64,000 bases of DNA. Origin: Candidatus Melainabacteria bacterium (GTDB taxonomy: Bacteria; Cyanobacteriota; Vampirovibrionia; Obscuribacterales; Obscuribacteraceae). The notes beneath the pieces are model-generated. The model had not been told where the DNA came from. It did not search any database and saw only the letters and a program-made list of their open reading frames with translations. Position 1 is the first letter of the stretch; the number at the start of each line of letters is the position of its first letter. A program made the position numbers and the translations under genes. Shown piece after piece: positions 43,535-52,747 of this stretch. The stretch is taken from NCBI GenBank assembly GCA_003963305.1, contig RXJR01000004.1, forward strand, positions 432,562 through 496,561, written 5' to 3'.

Positions 43535-45100
43535 TTAATCTGGATGGCTGCCTCCATACCGACCATTCCATAGCTGTAGAAGCTCCTTCTGAACAGAAGA
43601 CCACGAATCAAAACGATCTTTCACATCTTGAGCGGTTGCTTTCCTGACTATGGCGTCAAGTTCGTTACTGATCGAACAATTAAACTGTCGAGGAACGGAT
43701 ACGCTAATTGCTTCGGGTTCTTGCGCTGTTAGCAAAAAGAACATGGTCGCACCCATGGCATATATATCACTATGCTCAGAAGCTTTCCCACGAAACTGTT
43801 CAGGGGGAATGTAAGCATGTTTGCCCACTACGGAGTTGGTGTCCGAAGCCTCCAGGTGCTCAGCGACGTTAAAGTCGATAAGCTTCAAACGCTTGTTTTT
43901 GTCGATCATAAGGTTGTCTGGCGTAAAATCTCGATGAATTACTGGTGGCACACTGCTATGCAAGTTTTTCAAGATCTCGCACATCTGCAGCGCCATTGCA
44001 ACAGTATCTCTTTCCGTGAAAGCACCGGAATTTTCTACATAATCTTGCAAAGTCAGGCCGTCGATGCGTTCTAGGACTAAATAGGCCCGCTGATCATCGA
44101 CGAAAAAGTCTATGAACCGAACTATGTTCTCGCAATGAAGCTCCTTCAAAATTTTTGCTTCACGCTGAATGTTACTCAATACACGCTTTCGTACGTTAAC
44201 ACCTGCATGCGCGGGCAAAACGAACTCCTTCAAGATTACGGGCGTCTCGCCAATCGCCCCGTTACCTGCCGAAACTCGTTCAGTCGCCTCATACACGACT
44301 GCTTGCCCACCGCCACCTATATGTCTGACCACGACATACTTTCCGCCGAGAATGTGGGTGCCAGGTTCCAACATTTCCTGACGAATTCGCTTCGAAGAAG
44401 ATAAAGCATCAAGCCAGAGGTCTGTATAACTTTCGACACGGATTGCCAGATTCAGTTCATCAGTAACAGACGAATCAATTCGATAAGAAGGTAAAAACTT
44501 CTTCAATGCCATCTGTAATCTCTTACGATCATCACTCGAGGCGATTCCATCAAGCTTAAGCATAATTTTGCAGCGCTCCCCTCTCCACCACCCCGATGTC
44601 ATATTCGGTGCGAAAAGTGCATAGAGCATTCGTTGCTTCAGCGGGATTCCATTTGCCAATACGTTGAATTCAAGAGCAGCATCGACTGAACCGAATGTAT
44701 TTTTGACTGGGGCAATAGAGAGATGTGAAAGCCTATCCCAGCCTACAATCGGACCGGCGACATTACAAAAACTGCGCAACCAATGCAGTTGGAGCCCTGT
44801 TTCCGACAACAAAATATGAGTGGGCGAAAGCAAGTTGAAGAGAGAGAAAAGCATCCATGCCATTCCAATTGAACCTAACGCTAGTAGAAGCGCGACAGAC
44901 ACATAGAGCGCCAGAAGCAGAAGCAAACCTACTGCACAAAGCTTGACCCGCAAGTCATTCCGACCATACTTACTGAGATGCTTCCGAACAACTCTGCCTG
45001 GCTTGTAACGAATCCAAAACTGCTCGTACTCATCGTTTGCCTTCACCCCTTTAGTGAAGAAATAACGACTCGAGAGCATAGCCTTGAGAGATGCGTCCAT
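43535..45100 (-). CDS. Membrane Ser/Thr protein kinase with DFN motif
   Basis: A 521-residue kinase with reversed layout: two TM helices at about 55-100, a cytoplasmic region, then a C-terminal Hanks kinase domain (about 245-515). Gly loop GGGGQAVVYEA, Lys in VILKEF, catalytic loop VIHRDFTPDNL, then LIDFNV where DFG is expected, and PPEQFRGKAS with the APE-equivalent. The DFG-to-DFN change keeps the metal-binding Asp, so activity is possible. Its ATG overlaps the stop of the upstream kinase (TGATG). No periplasmic sensor domain is seen. A hairpin terminator follows. Confidence 0.92.
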   Translation of the reverse strand: MDASLKAMLSSRYFFTKGVKANDEYEQFWIRYKPGRVVRKHLSKYGRNDLRVKLCAVGLLLLLALYVSVALLLALGSIGMAWMLFSLFNLLSPTHILLSETGLQLHWLRSFCNVAGPIVGWDRLSHLSIAPVKNTFGSVDAALEFNVLANGIPLKQRMLYALFAPNMTSGWWRGERCKIMLKLDGIASSDDRKRLQMALKKFLPSYRIDSSVTDELNLAIRVESYTDLWLDALSSSKRIRQEMLEPGTHILGGKYVVVRHIGGGGQAVVYEATERVSAGNGAIGETPVILKEFVLPAHAGVNVRKRVLSNIQREAKILKELHCENIVRFIDFFVDDQRAYLVLERIDGLTLQDYVENSGAFTERDTVAMALQMCEILKNLHSSVPPVIHRDFTPDNLMIDKNKRLKLIDFNVAEHLEASDTNSVVGKHAYIPPEQFRGKASEHSDIYAMGATMFFLLTAQEPEAISVSVPRQFNCSISNELDAIVRKATAQDVKDRFDSWSSVQKELLQLWNGRYGGSHPD

Positions 45101-46632
45101 CAGGCTCCTTCGCTTGACGGAGCAAGTTTGAGTTTTGTAGACGGGAGCATAGCTTCAATTACGTCAATCAACTGATCAGCAGAAGCAAATCTCATACTGG
45201 TATCAAGAGCGGTGCAACGTGCAACAAACTGGTCCAGCTGCTCTGAAATTTCAGAACGTTTGCACTTTGGATGAGATTCGCTGAGCGCCTCAGGGTCGAC
45301 GCCTGTTAAAAGGAAAAACAAAGTCGCGCCCAGTGAGTAAATGTCGCTTTGCACTGACGCCTTACCCCGAAACTGCTCTGGGGCAATATAGGCTTGTTTG
45401 CCTACGATGGTTCCCGTTGCCGCTCCAAGAAAAAGATTTGCAGCGCCGAAATCAATTAAGACGATCTCTCCATCCTGACGCACCACTAGATTATCTGGAG
45501 TCAGATCGCGATGAATAATCGGCGGCTCTAAAGAGTGCAAATAATCCAGTATAGAAGCCGTCTTTCGTGCGTAAGTAAGAACCGTTTGCTCAGAAAGTGT
45601 TCCTGTTTTACGAACTGTTTGCCTCAAGGTTTCGCCTGGAACAAACTCCAGGACTAGATAATCTCGTCCTCTTTCCACAAAGTTATCCAGAACCTTTGCA
45701 ATATGCGGATGTGCGATCCCTCGCAGGATTTCTGCTTCGCGAAGGAACATCGCTTTAGCCTTTGTACGTGCAGTTTCCTTTAAGTCTGCCGGCAGCGCAG
45801 CTTCTTTGATAATGACGAGGTCTTTGTCACCAAGCTCAGCAAGATAGACTGCAGATAATCCACCAGAGGAAAGCTGCATGAGAATTGAGTATCGACCATC
45901 CTGCATGGTGCAGCCCTTATCCAGTGGCACGAAATTGGTGGCAGAAAAATGCGAATGTAATTCCTCTTCCCACATTCTCGTGTATGACAGTTTATCCAGT
46001 TTGACGGCGGAGGCTTTAGAGCTATCTGGACTAATTTCCTTGACGGCTGTCATCTGAGGCGAACGAGTGCAGGCGATGCACCAACTTTCAATTGACTGAA
46101 AAATTCGTTCAACACTTTCCTTTGGCATACGGGCGAGATCAAGGGTAACGTGACCACCTGATTTGAAGTAAATAAACAGTTTCTTCTTGTCCTTGGCCTG
46201 CTCAAGTTCGTATTCGTATGTGCCTTTTCTGTCTTCCAACAACATGGCACCGAGCAAGATGTTGCCGATATCGTCCCAACTCCTGCGTCGCCGGAAAAGA
46301 AGATCCGCTCCCAGGAAAAGTGGGAAATAGAGCCCTTCCTCAGAAAGTAGCACTTGATCGTGCCGGGCCACCTCATTAGTCAAATAAGCTATAAACATGA
46401 GGAAAACGACCACCGTCGCTCTTAAACATGTCTCCAGGAAAACATATGCGCTACCAGCTGGAACGCTTGGAACAAGCATAAGCGCTAGTGACGACGCACT
46501 GAAAATTACTGACAAACTCAGCCCCGCGCAGCTACCAGCAACCGTTGGCACAAACCAGGTTGGAACAGTCCGATAACGGATTATGTGCTCCCTTTGAGGC
46601 ATAACCGATTCCGAGAGGGCGCGCTCTGTCAA
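45100..46632 (-). CDS. Membrane Ser/Thr protein kinase
   Basis: A 510-residue paralogue of the next gene. TM helices near residues 30-50 and 68-85 precede a PH-like or unassigned region. The C-terminal kinase domain has LSSGGLSAVYLAEL, Lys in VIIKEA, IIHRDLTPDNLVV, the canonical DFG (LIDFGAANL) and IAPEQFRGKAS. The start is TTG with AAAGGGGAAAG upstream; an ATG 12 codons later is an alternative. The one-base overlap with the second kinase suggests they act together, perhaps as a heterodimer or relay. It is divergent from the CHAP gene. Confidence 0.92.
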   Translation of the reverse strand: MTERALSESVMPQREHIIRYRTVPTWFVPTVAGSCAGLSLSVIFSASSLALMLVPSVPAGSAYVFLETCLRATVVVFLMFIAYLTNEVARHDQVLLSEEGLYFPLFLGADLLFRRRRSWDDIGNILLGAMLLEDRKGTYEYELEQAKDKKKLFIYFKSGGHVTLDLARMPKESVERIFQSIESWCIACTRSPQMTAVKEISPDSSKASAVKLDKLSYTRMWEEELHSHFSATNFVPLDKGCTMQDGRYSILMQLSSGGLSAVYLAELGDKDLVIIKEAALPADLKETARTKAKAMFLREAEILRGIAHPHIAKVLDNFVERGRDYLVLEFVPGETLRQTVRKTGTLSEQTVLTYARKTASILDYLHSLEPPIIHRDLTPDNLVVRQDGEIVLIDFGAANLFLGAATGTIVGKQAYIAPEQFRGKASVQSDIYSLGATLFFLLTGVDPEALSESHPKCKRSEISEQLDQFVARCTALDTSMRFASADQLIDVIEAMLPSTKLKLAPSSEGA

Positions 46633-46755
46633 CTTTCCCCTTTATAAGCGGGCTTAATCCAATGGACTCCCGACAATGGGCTTGATGGGAGAAACCGTGT
46701 TGTGGAAAGGGAGTTCAGAGATTAACCTGAAGATTCCCTACAGCAATCATATTTT

Positions 46756-48021
46756 ATGACACGCGAATGCGACGATTCTCGGCATTTTGCCGACCAGCAG
46801 CAAACTTCCAGCCTATCATGGGAGCGAGTTGCCAGCGAGCAGGATGTTCGGACGAACTACCCGCTATCACATCAACGACTAAGCGCAGGATTATCGTTCG
46901 ACGTGGGCAGCGCTCATATAAGCATTGGTACAAATTCCCTTGACGGCCGCCATTACAGACATTGGGGACGCAGCCACGAATACGGCAACCCAGATGATGA
47001 CCGCTTCTCAGACCAGACCCATCCGAGATATTCAAATTCCTACGACTATCGTGGCTATCCAAGCATATATGAGAGCAACGACAATACCTACCGGAATGTC
47101 TATGGTCAGATCGTCTCACCACGCGTGATTATCGCGGAAACGCCCACTTCATTTGAAGCCCAACGCTACTACTATCGTCAGCTAGAAAGCCAACAAAGGT
47201 TGCAGAATACCGTCTACTCCGGCTCCGACTCAGGCTATTACACCTATCCCAATGACCGGTACTCAAACAGTTTCAATCCTGAACTGCATTACGCAAACAA
47301 CTTCGATTACAACGGATACGATAACGGCTACAGCCGATACTATGCTGCCCATGACCAGTATTGCGGTCCGTTCGACCCGGTCAATAACAGATTTGATCTA
47401 CGCTATCGCGGTACTCAACCAGTCGATACATACAGTGGGCAGCAGCAGTACACTGAGCAGCGAAACTGGAACGACCAATATGCCAGCGACAAGGGCTATA
47501 CATTGAGCCCCAACAACAATCGGCTGCAGTCCTATGATGGTGATAGCTATCCAGTTGGTCGCTTCTCAAGTAACTATTACGGAGTTGATGGCGATTCAAA
47601 CGACTATTACCCGAGACAGGCTTCTGGGGACTGGCTGCGGATGCGGGCAACGCTTCAAGCAATGCTCGGACACTCACCAAGTGAATTCAACCGAAACGTA
47701 CCCGACGATCTCGGCTGTGCAACAATCGTAAGTGCAGCTTTACGACGAGCGCACGGCGTCAACATTCACGACACAAATGTAGACGGGTTGGAAAATTCGT
47801 TGCGCCGTAACGGATACCGCGCCATACCTATTCGATTTGCTCAGCCCGGTGATTGCATCATTGCGCACCGCTACGGCAACAGGCACGGACATGCCGCCAT
47901 CTATGTCGGCAACGGAAAAGTTGTAAACAATAGTAGTGCAGAGGGATGCGTCACCGTTGCACCAATCAGTAAATTTGCATCCAACGACTATGAAAGTGTT
48001 GTAGCCTACCGGAGAGCTTAG
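46756..48021 (+). CDS. Tyr/Asn-rich protein with C-terminal CHAP-like amidase domain
   Basis: A 421-residue protein. Residues 40-285 are strikingly rich in Tyr, Asn, Ser, Asp and Gly with low complexity, resembling adhesive or matrix segments. The C-terminal 120 residues form a CHAP/NlpC-type domain: Cys321 in LGCATIVSAALRR, QPGDCIIAH, His379 in RHGHAAIYVGN, and Asn391-392. The catalytic set looks intact, suggesting peptidoglycan hydrolysis. There is no signal peptide. It is divergently placed next to the kinases and ends at a perfect palindrome. Confidence 0.83.
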   Translation: MTRECDDSRHFADQQQTSSLSWERVASEQDVRTNYPLSHQRLSAGLSFDVGSAHISIGTNSLDGRHYRHWGRSHEYGNPDDDRFSDQTHPRYSNSYDYRGYPSIYESNDNTYRNVYGQIVSPRVIIAETPTSFEAQRYYYRQLESQQRLQNTVYSGSDSGYYTYPNDRYSNSFNPELHYANNFDYNGYDNGYSRYYAAHDQYCGPFDPVNNRFDLRYRGTQPVDTYSGQQQYTEQRNWNDQYASDKGYTLSPNNNRLQSYDGDSYPVGRFSSNYYGVDGDSNDYYPRQASGDWLRMRATLQAMLGHSPSEFNRNVPDDLGCATIVSAALRRAHGVNIHDTNVDGLENSLRRNGYRAIPIRFAQPGDCIIAHRYGNRHGHAAIYVGNGKVVNNSSAEGCVTVAPISKFASNDYESVVAYRRA

Positions 48022-48034
48022 ACTCTCCCAATTA

Positions 48035-48054
48035 CTCAACCGATATCGGTTGAA
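48035..48054. terminator. AACCG-family palindrome between convergent genes
   Basis: TCAACCGATATCGGTTGA is a perfect palindrome centred in the CHAP/metG gap. A second family copy, AACCGATAACGGTT, lies at 48102. Together they could end transcription from both directions, though T-runs are short. Confidence 0.6.
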
Positions 48055-48160
48055 TTCATTCCATGACAACTCTCGATTGAAAGCCCAAGATCCGTTAACT
48101 GAACCGATAACGGTTTGCTCGCGGAAAGCAATTTGTCAAAACCGCAGGTCAGTGCAGCTA

Positions 48161-49723
48161 TTACTCTCCAATTCTCTTAAAAATTGGACCCTCATTTCTG
48201 ACTATCTGTCCCGGTTCGATGGTGTCAAAAAACCCATCTTCCTTCTTCGAATCACCGATGGTTCCGATGTGATCGTCATATCCCAGCTGGTGCCAGATTG
48301 CCTGAGACAATTTCGGAGTGAAAGGATAAAGCTCCATCGCCACGCGACGAATAACTTCAAGAGCCGTGTACAAAATATCGCGGCCATGCAAATCTTTGCC
48401 TTCTTTAAACAAAGCCCAGGGCTTCTCATCAGCAAGATATTTATTCGCCTGGTCTGCCAGAGCAAGAATCGCATCGATAGTTCTTGCAAACTCCAATCGC
48501 TCCATGTGTTGGGCTACTACCACGTGAATCGTATTTGCTTGCTCTCGCAAAGTGTGTTCGGGATCAGAAATCGGCACCCGACCGTCACAGTATTTATCAA
48601 CCAGGTTCAGAGTTCTGTTAAGCAGATTCCCCAAATTATTTGCCAGGGCGGCATTTACAGTGTTTATCAACCGTTCCTTGGAATAGTCACCATCCTGATC
48701 AAAGGGAGTCGCAGCCAGAAGGTAAAAACGGAGCGCATCAGATCCATATTCACCAAACTGCTCAACAAGCGCATTTGGGTCTATGACATTGCCAATCGAC
48801 TTACTCAGCTTCTGTCCTTCCACTGTTATAAATCCATGAGCATAAATTTGTTTTGGTACTGGCACTCCCGCTCCCATCAACATCGCGGGCCAGTAAATGG
48901 CGTGAAACTTCGTGATGTCTTTGCCAATTAAGTGCAGGTTGGCCGGCCAATACCGAGCAAACTGGGTCTCGTCTGCGTGGAAACCGACACCCGTAATGTA
49001 GTTTGAAAGTGCATCAATCCAAACATAGATAACCTGATCATCATCGTCAGGGACCGGTATACCCCAGCTCAAGGAAGTCCGAGAACGGGAAACGCTAAAA
49101 TCTCCCAACTCAGAATCTTCAAGCTGGTTAAGAACTTCCTTACGCCGTCCTTCTGGTTGCACCGCATCAGGATTGGCTTCTATCCATTCCTTTATAAGGG
49201 GTTTGTATTTAGTTAGCTTAAAGAAGTAGTTTTCTTCCTGAACTGTTTTTGGTGGCACTTTATGGAAAACACAATTTCCTTCGATCAAATCACGCTCTCT
49301 GACAAAGTCTTCACAACCATCACAGTAGAGTCCGGAATAACTCGATTTATAAATGTCACCCTTATCTCGTAAGCGTCGAAAAACTTCCTGTACGACCAGA
49401 GCGTGACGAGGTTCGGTTGTGCGAATAAAGGAATCATACGAGATATCGAGATTCTTCCAGGCGCCTATAAACTTAGAAGACATCTCATCGCAAAAATCTT
49501 TAGGAGTGCGACCAGCCTGCAGAGCCGACTTTTCGACCTTGGAGCCATGTTCATCAACCCCGGTCAGGAAAAAGACGTCTTCGCCCTGCATGCGATGGTA
49601 GCGAGCCAAAACATCCGCAGCTATCTTTTCATAGGCATGTCCGATATGCGGTGAGGCATTAACGTAATCTATGGCCGTGGTGATGTAATACTTTCCGCGG
49701 GATGCTTTCTGTGTGCTGGGCAT
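48161..49723 (-). CDS. metG: Methionyl-tRNA synthetase
   Basis: A class I synthetase of about 520 residues. ITTAIDYVNASPHIGHAY holds the HIGH motif; KLSKS lies near residue 305. GLYCDGCEDFV and the following NCVFH give a zinc knuckle of the type with CxxC and Cys/His. The anticodon domain is full, but no C-terminal tRNA-binding (EMAP-like) extension is present. The ATG at 49723 has AGAAGAGA upstream; the open frame before it looks non-coding. Confidence 0.96.
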   Translation of the reverse strand: MPSTQKASRGKYYITTAIDYVNASPHIGHAYEKIAADVLARYHRMQGEDVFFLTGVDEHGSKVEKSALQAGRTPKDFCDEMSSKFIGAWKNLDISYDSFIRTTEPRHALVVQEVFRRLRDKGDIYKSSYSGLYCDGCEDFVRERDLIEGNCVFHKVPPKTVQEENYFFKLTKYKPLIKEWIEANPDAVQPEGRRKEVLNQLEDSELGDFSVSRSRTSLSWGIPVPDDDDQVIYVWIDALSNYITGVGFHADETQFARYWPANLHLIGKDITKFHAIYWPAMLMGAGVPVPKQIYAHGFITVEGQKLSKSIGNVIDPNALVEQFGEYGSDALRFYLLAATPFDQDGDYSKERLINTVNAALANNLGNLLNRTLNLVDKYCDGRVPISDPEHTLREQANTIHVVVAQHMERLEFARTIDAILALADQANKYLADEKPWALFKEGKDLHGRDILYTALEVIRRVAMELYPFTPKLSQAIWHQLGYDDHIGTIGDSKKEDGFFDTIEPGQIVRNEGPIFKRIGE

Positions 49724-49927
49724 GTGATTCTCTTCTGAAGTTTTGTTGTCGATTTTAGTCAGATTGTCGAGGAGTAGATATGCTGAAGTGTGCACATCTG
49801 TGGATTGTGGCAGGCGTATATACCTTCGCCTCGCAAAAAAGTCGCTCATGAGAATTCAAGCGGCTAGCGAAGAAGCCCCGATTAGACACATAATATAACT
49901 AACTTGAAGCAGCGGAGAGTAAGAACG

Positions 49928-51190
49928 ATGAAAAGGGCTAGAAAGCGTGAAGAAACCTTTGAAAACTTCAATCCTCTGGAAAACAAGACCATCTTGCTTG
50001 GCATCAGTGGCGGTATAGCTGCGTACAAAGCTTGCGACTTGGCTTCGATGTTGCGACGGGCCGGTGCAGACGTACACGCTGTCCTGACCAAAAATGCCAA
50101 AGAGTTCATTACTCCGCTCAGTTTACAAACTATTACTCGTAACCCAGCCCATTGCGAACAATATGGTGCAAATGGTGAATGGCGTCCAGAACATATTGAC
50201 CTGGCCAAACGCGCGGATCTCGTGATCATTGCACCAGCTACTGCAGACATGTTAGCCAAACTGGCCACCGGCATCTGCGACGAATTGCTGACGACGATGA
50301 TTCTCGCAACTAAAGCGAAAGTAATGATTGCGCCGGCAATGAATCCGACCATGCTTGAACATCCGTCAGTAGTGCATAACCTGGAAGTCCTGCAGAATCG
50401 CTATCGCTATGAAGTTATTCCTCCTGAATTCGGCGAAGTAGCGTGCGGCGATTGGGGCGCAGGAAAGATGGCATCTGTTGAGACAATTGTGGCAGCGATT
50501 GCATCCAGGCTCGTCTCGCACGGTGCAATGTCTGGCAAACACATAATGGTCACCGCAGGCGGCACCAGGGAACCAATCGACCCGGTGCGATTCATAGGCA
50601 ATCGCTCCTCAGGGAAAATGGGAATCGCAATGGCCGATGCGGCTTTCGCACGCGGGGCTGATGTAACGCTGGTTTCAACGGTCGAAGTCGAGCGTGCCTA
50701 TCCAGTCATACTGGTCGAAACAGCTTTTGAAATGCAAGAGGCCGTAGAAAGCGAATTCGACTCCTGTGATGCTCTCGTTATGACGGCAGCAGTGGCCGAC
50801 TTCCGCCCACTGTCTGTCTCCACCAACAAGATCAAGAAGACTGTCTCCGAAGACATCAACCTTGAGCTAACAAAAAATCCTGACATTCTAGACTTACTGG
50901 GACGTGTCAAGAAAAAGCATCAGGTAATCATCGGATTTGCTGCCGAGTCCGAGGAACTTTTAAGCAACGCCTCACAAAAATTGAAGCGCAAGAATTTAGA
51001 TGTGATCGTAGGCAACGACATTACCGTTCCCGATATTGGATTTGGTAGTGACGATAACGCTGTCGTTATTTTGAGTGAAGATGGCACAAGAGAAAATCTC
51101 ACCCGTATGCCAAAACGAGCAATTGCTGAGCATCTGTGTGATTTACTCGCAAACAAGTTCGCAGCTATGGAAAAAACTCCCGCTCGATGA
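49928..51190 (+). CDS. coaBC: Bifunctional phosphopantothenoylcysteine decarboxylase/synthetase
   Basis: A fused coenzyme A biosynthesis enzyme of about 420 residues. The N-terminal flavoprotein CoaC domain has LLGISGGIAAYKACDL and PAMNPTMLEHPSV. The CoaB domain starts at HIMVTAGGTREPIDPVRFIG with NRSSGKMG, and AAVADFRP and VGNDI follow. ATG 49928 is preferred because GGAG lies 11 bases upstream. It is divergent from metG, sharing a roughly 200-bp promoter region. Confidence 0.96.
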   Translation: MKRARKREETFENFNPLENKTILLGISGGIAAYKACDLASMLRRAGADVHAVLTKNAKEFITPLSLQTITRNPAHCEQYGANGEWRPEHIDLAKRADLVIIAPATADMLAKLATGICDELLTTMILATKAKVMIAPAMNPTMLEHPSVVHNLEVLQNRYRYEVIPPEFGEVACGDWGAGKMASVETIVAAIASRLVSHGAMSGKHIMVTAGGTREPIDPVRFIGNRSSGKMGIAMADAAFARGADVTLVSTVEVERAYPVILVETAFEMQEAVESEFDSCDALVMTAAVADFRPLSVSTNKIKKTVSEDINLELTKNPDILDLLGRVKKKHQVIIGFAAESEELLSNASQKLKRKNLDVIVGNDITVPDIGFGSDDNAVVILSEDGTRENLTRMPKRAIAEHLCDLLANKFAAMEKTPAR

Positions 51191-51195
51191 TAACA

Positions 51196-52389
51196 CTAGC
51201 GTGATCTGTCAGCTTTAGGCGTATAGTAAGCCACTACATGCGGTGAGACAAACGCTAAAACCTTTCTGTGTGTAATTCGTCTACTTCTCAGGCAAGCCGC
51301 GAAGAGCCGACCAACTCCCCAGCGAACCCTGGCCACATAACAGAAGTAAGCCCCCAGGTAAAGCTGTAGATATTTCCTGCTTATACCGTGAAAAGTTCGA
51401 CTAATAAAGTCGAAAAACGGTTCAAAGCGCTTATCTTTGTTACCGCTTTTCGACGACGACTTGTCGGTCCACAACAAGCGCTGCCGGACATATTGATGGC
51501 CCGGGAGAGTTCTAATTAGACCACCCAGTTCCAGATGTACAAGCGCTACTGACAGGTCACCAATAGACAATTTGGCAGTTGACCCGAGGGCATCGAACTT
51601 TATCGGTTGCTTCGAAAGCAATTTAAAAACCTTTTTTTCTTTCGACCAATCAACAACGGAAGTCACCGCACTTGCAACCAATTCCTTGCCATCAGAAAAC
51701 TCCCCGCAATAAGAGTTACTCCCTGACAGAACGCCAGGTACAGCACAGTCAGATCGTTCCGCGCTCTCCGGCAGGCCGACGGGTGCAGCTACTTTTGTTG
51801 CACCTACCGGTTTCGCATAGATTTCATCAAGACATCTTTCGAGGTGCGAGTCTAGCGAAGCGGCCATTTTCTGGTTTTCAATCTCGTCAAAAATATCCTG
51901 CTCGGCACTTGGGTGCTTGAGCGCAGGAGTATGAACGCTGCGCCGCTTGAATGTCTTCACGAACGTACTCGAGCACTCTGACTCGAGATCATCCATTTCT
52001 CCAACAAGTACAGTAAACAATTTTGAAAACATGGAGCCGACCGAGGAAGGAGCCATTCCTGTTACGTCAGCGAACATATTGGCACTAAAAGAGAACCCCT
52101 CCTCGAGCAACCACATGGCGCGTAACCATTCGATCGGTCTACGCACGCCATGCAAAAACGTATGAGCTGTCAAAAAATTGACTTTCCCACAAACAAGGCA
52201 ACGCGCCTTTCGGTTGCCCTTGTATAAGTCGAGATGCGCACTCCGACAACACTTGCACTTCAACCCACCAGGAAAAAACCCGTACAGATACAAAATCTGC
52301 TCAGAGGGATCAGCAAAGAGTGCGTCAATCTGAGCAATTCGAGATCTCAACTTTTCTCTTTTTGAGGCGTAAGTAAGCATGCTTGTCAC
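51196..52389 (-). CDS. Transposase-derived protein with inserted DprA-type winged helix
   Basis: A 397-residue chimera. Residues 45-67 form a CxxC...CxxC zinc ribbon (Cys45, 48, 64, 67) followed by HTFLHGVRRPIEWLRAMWLL and an HTH-like FADVTGMAPSSVGSMF, as in IS1595-type transposases. The DDE catalytic core is not seen. Instead, a polar linker (135-245) leads to residues 251-303, which resemble the DprA winged-helix domain (LSVALVHLELGGLIRTLPGH). Residues 322-350 (HGISRKYLQLYLGAYFC) again look like the IS1595 C-terminus. No inverted repeats flank it. GTG start with a strong GGAGGT 7 bases upstream. Likely domesticated DNA-binding protein. Confidence 0.85.
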   Translation of the reverse strand: MTSMLTYASKREKLRSRIAQIDALFADPSEQILYLYGFFPGGLKCKCCRSAHLDLYKGNRKARCLVCGKVNFLTAHTFLHGVRRPIEWLRAMWLLEEGFSFSANMFADVTGMAPSSVGSMFSKLFTVLVGEMDDLESECSSTFVKTFKRRSVHTPALKHPSAEQDIFDEIENQKMAASLDSHLERCLDEIYAKPVGATKVAAPVGLPESAERSDCAVPGVLSGSNSYCGEFSDGKELVASAVTSVVDWSKEKKVFKLLSKQPIKFDALGSTAKLSIGDLSVALVHLELGGLIRTLPGHQYVRQRLLWTDKSSSKSGNKDKRFEPFFDFISRTFHGISRKYLQLYLGAYFCYVARVRWGVGRLFAACLRSRRITHRKVLAFVSPHVVAYYTPKADRSR

Positions 52390-52417
52390 AACGATTACCT
52401 CCGTTCAATTTGTCCTA

Positions 52418-52428
52418 CTACCAGGTAG
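52418..52428. promoter_or_regulatory. Small palindrome upstream of the transposase-derived gene
   Basis: CTACCAGGTAG is a perfect 5+1+5 inverted repeat about 30 bp before the start codon. The gene product is itself probably DNA-binding, so this is a candidate auto-regulatory operator. Confidence 0.3.
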
Positions 52429-52449
52429 AACGTAAGAACAGGGAAAAAA

Positions 52450-52490
52450 GTTCAAAAAAATCCAAAAAAAACTCAACCGATAACGGTTCA
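52450..52490 (-). terminator. AACCG hairpin with long T-run, upstream of the transposase-derived gene
   Basis: On the minus strand, AACCGTTATCGGTT (52488-52475) is followed by GAG and eight T, then further T-runs. It lies about 85 bp before the start of the minus-strand gene, so it would block read-through into it. Confidence 0.6.
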
Positions 52491-52640
52491 ACACCGAGGA
52501 GCTAGTGAGCCGTGCCTTGATATCCAAACCGAACCAACGGGTTAGCGGAACAGCGCAGCCAAACGGCAGGGCGCCACTGACGTCCGATTAAAATAATTGT
52601 GCGAATCAGGCTTCTACGCCAACTTAAGACATAATGTGAA

Positions 52641-52649
52641 TGATATACT
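52641..52649 (+). promoter_or_regulatory. Extended -10 promoter for the YtxH operon
   Basis: TGATATACT matches an extended -10 (TGN plus TATACT), about 100 bp before the YtxH start. No consensus -35 is needed for this class. Confidence 0.4.
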
Positions 52650-52747
52650 CCACTACTGGACACAAAAGTCCCTTGCGACCTGATGTGACTAAGCATTTGG
52701 CGTCCTATCTCAAATCAAAGCTAATCGAAAAGATCGGAGACTATCGA

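Larger units (their letters stand above)
52390..52747. other. Intergenic region of 358 bp between divergent genes
   Basis: It contains a small palindrome, three A-runs, an AACCG-family hairpin (52475) and an extended -10 promoter (52641). No credible gene is seen here. Confidence 0.55.

Noticed and set aside
48161-48931. Plus-strand 293-codon frame opposite metG
   Set aside because: It is antisense to conserved MetG sequence and has no protein-like pattern.
51196-52389. Intact insertion sequence
   Set aside because: No terminal inverted repeats or target duplication seen, the catalytic core is missing, and a foreign winged helix is present.
52640-52747. Longer N-terminus for the first YtxH protein
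   Set aside because: The internal ATG at 52748 has a good ribosome site and starts right before the YtxH core; the upstream part covers the promoter.
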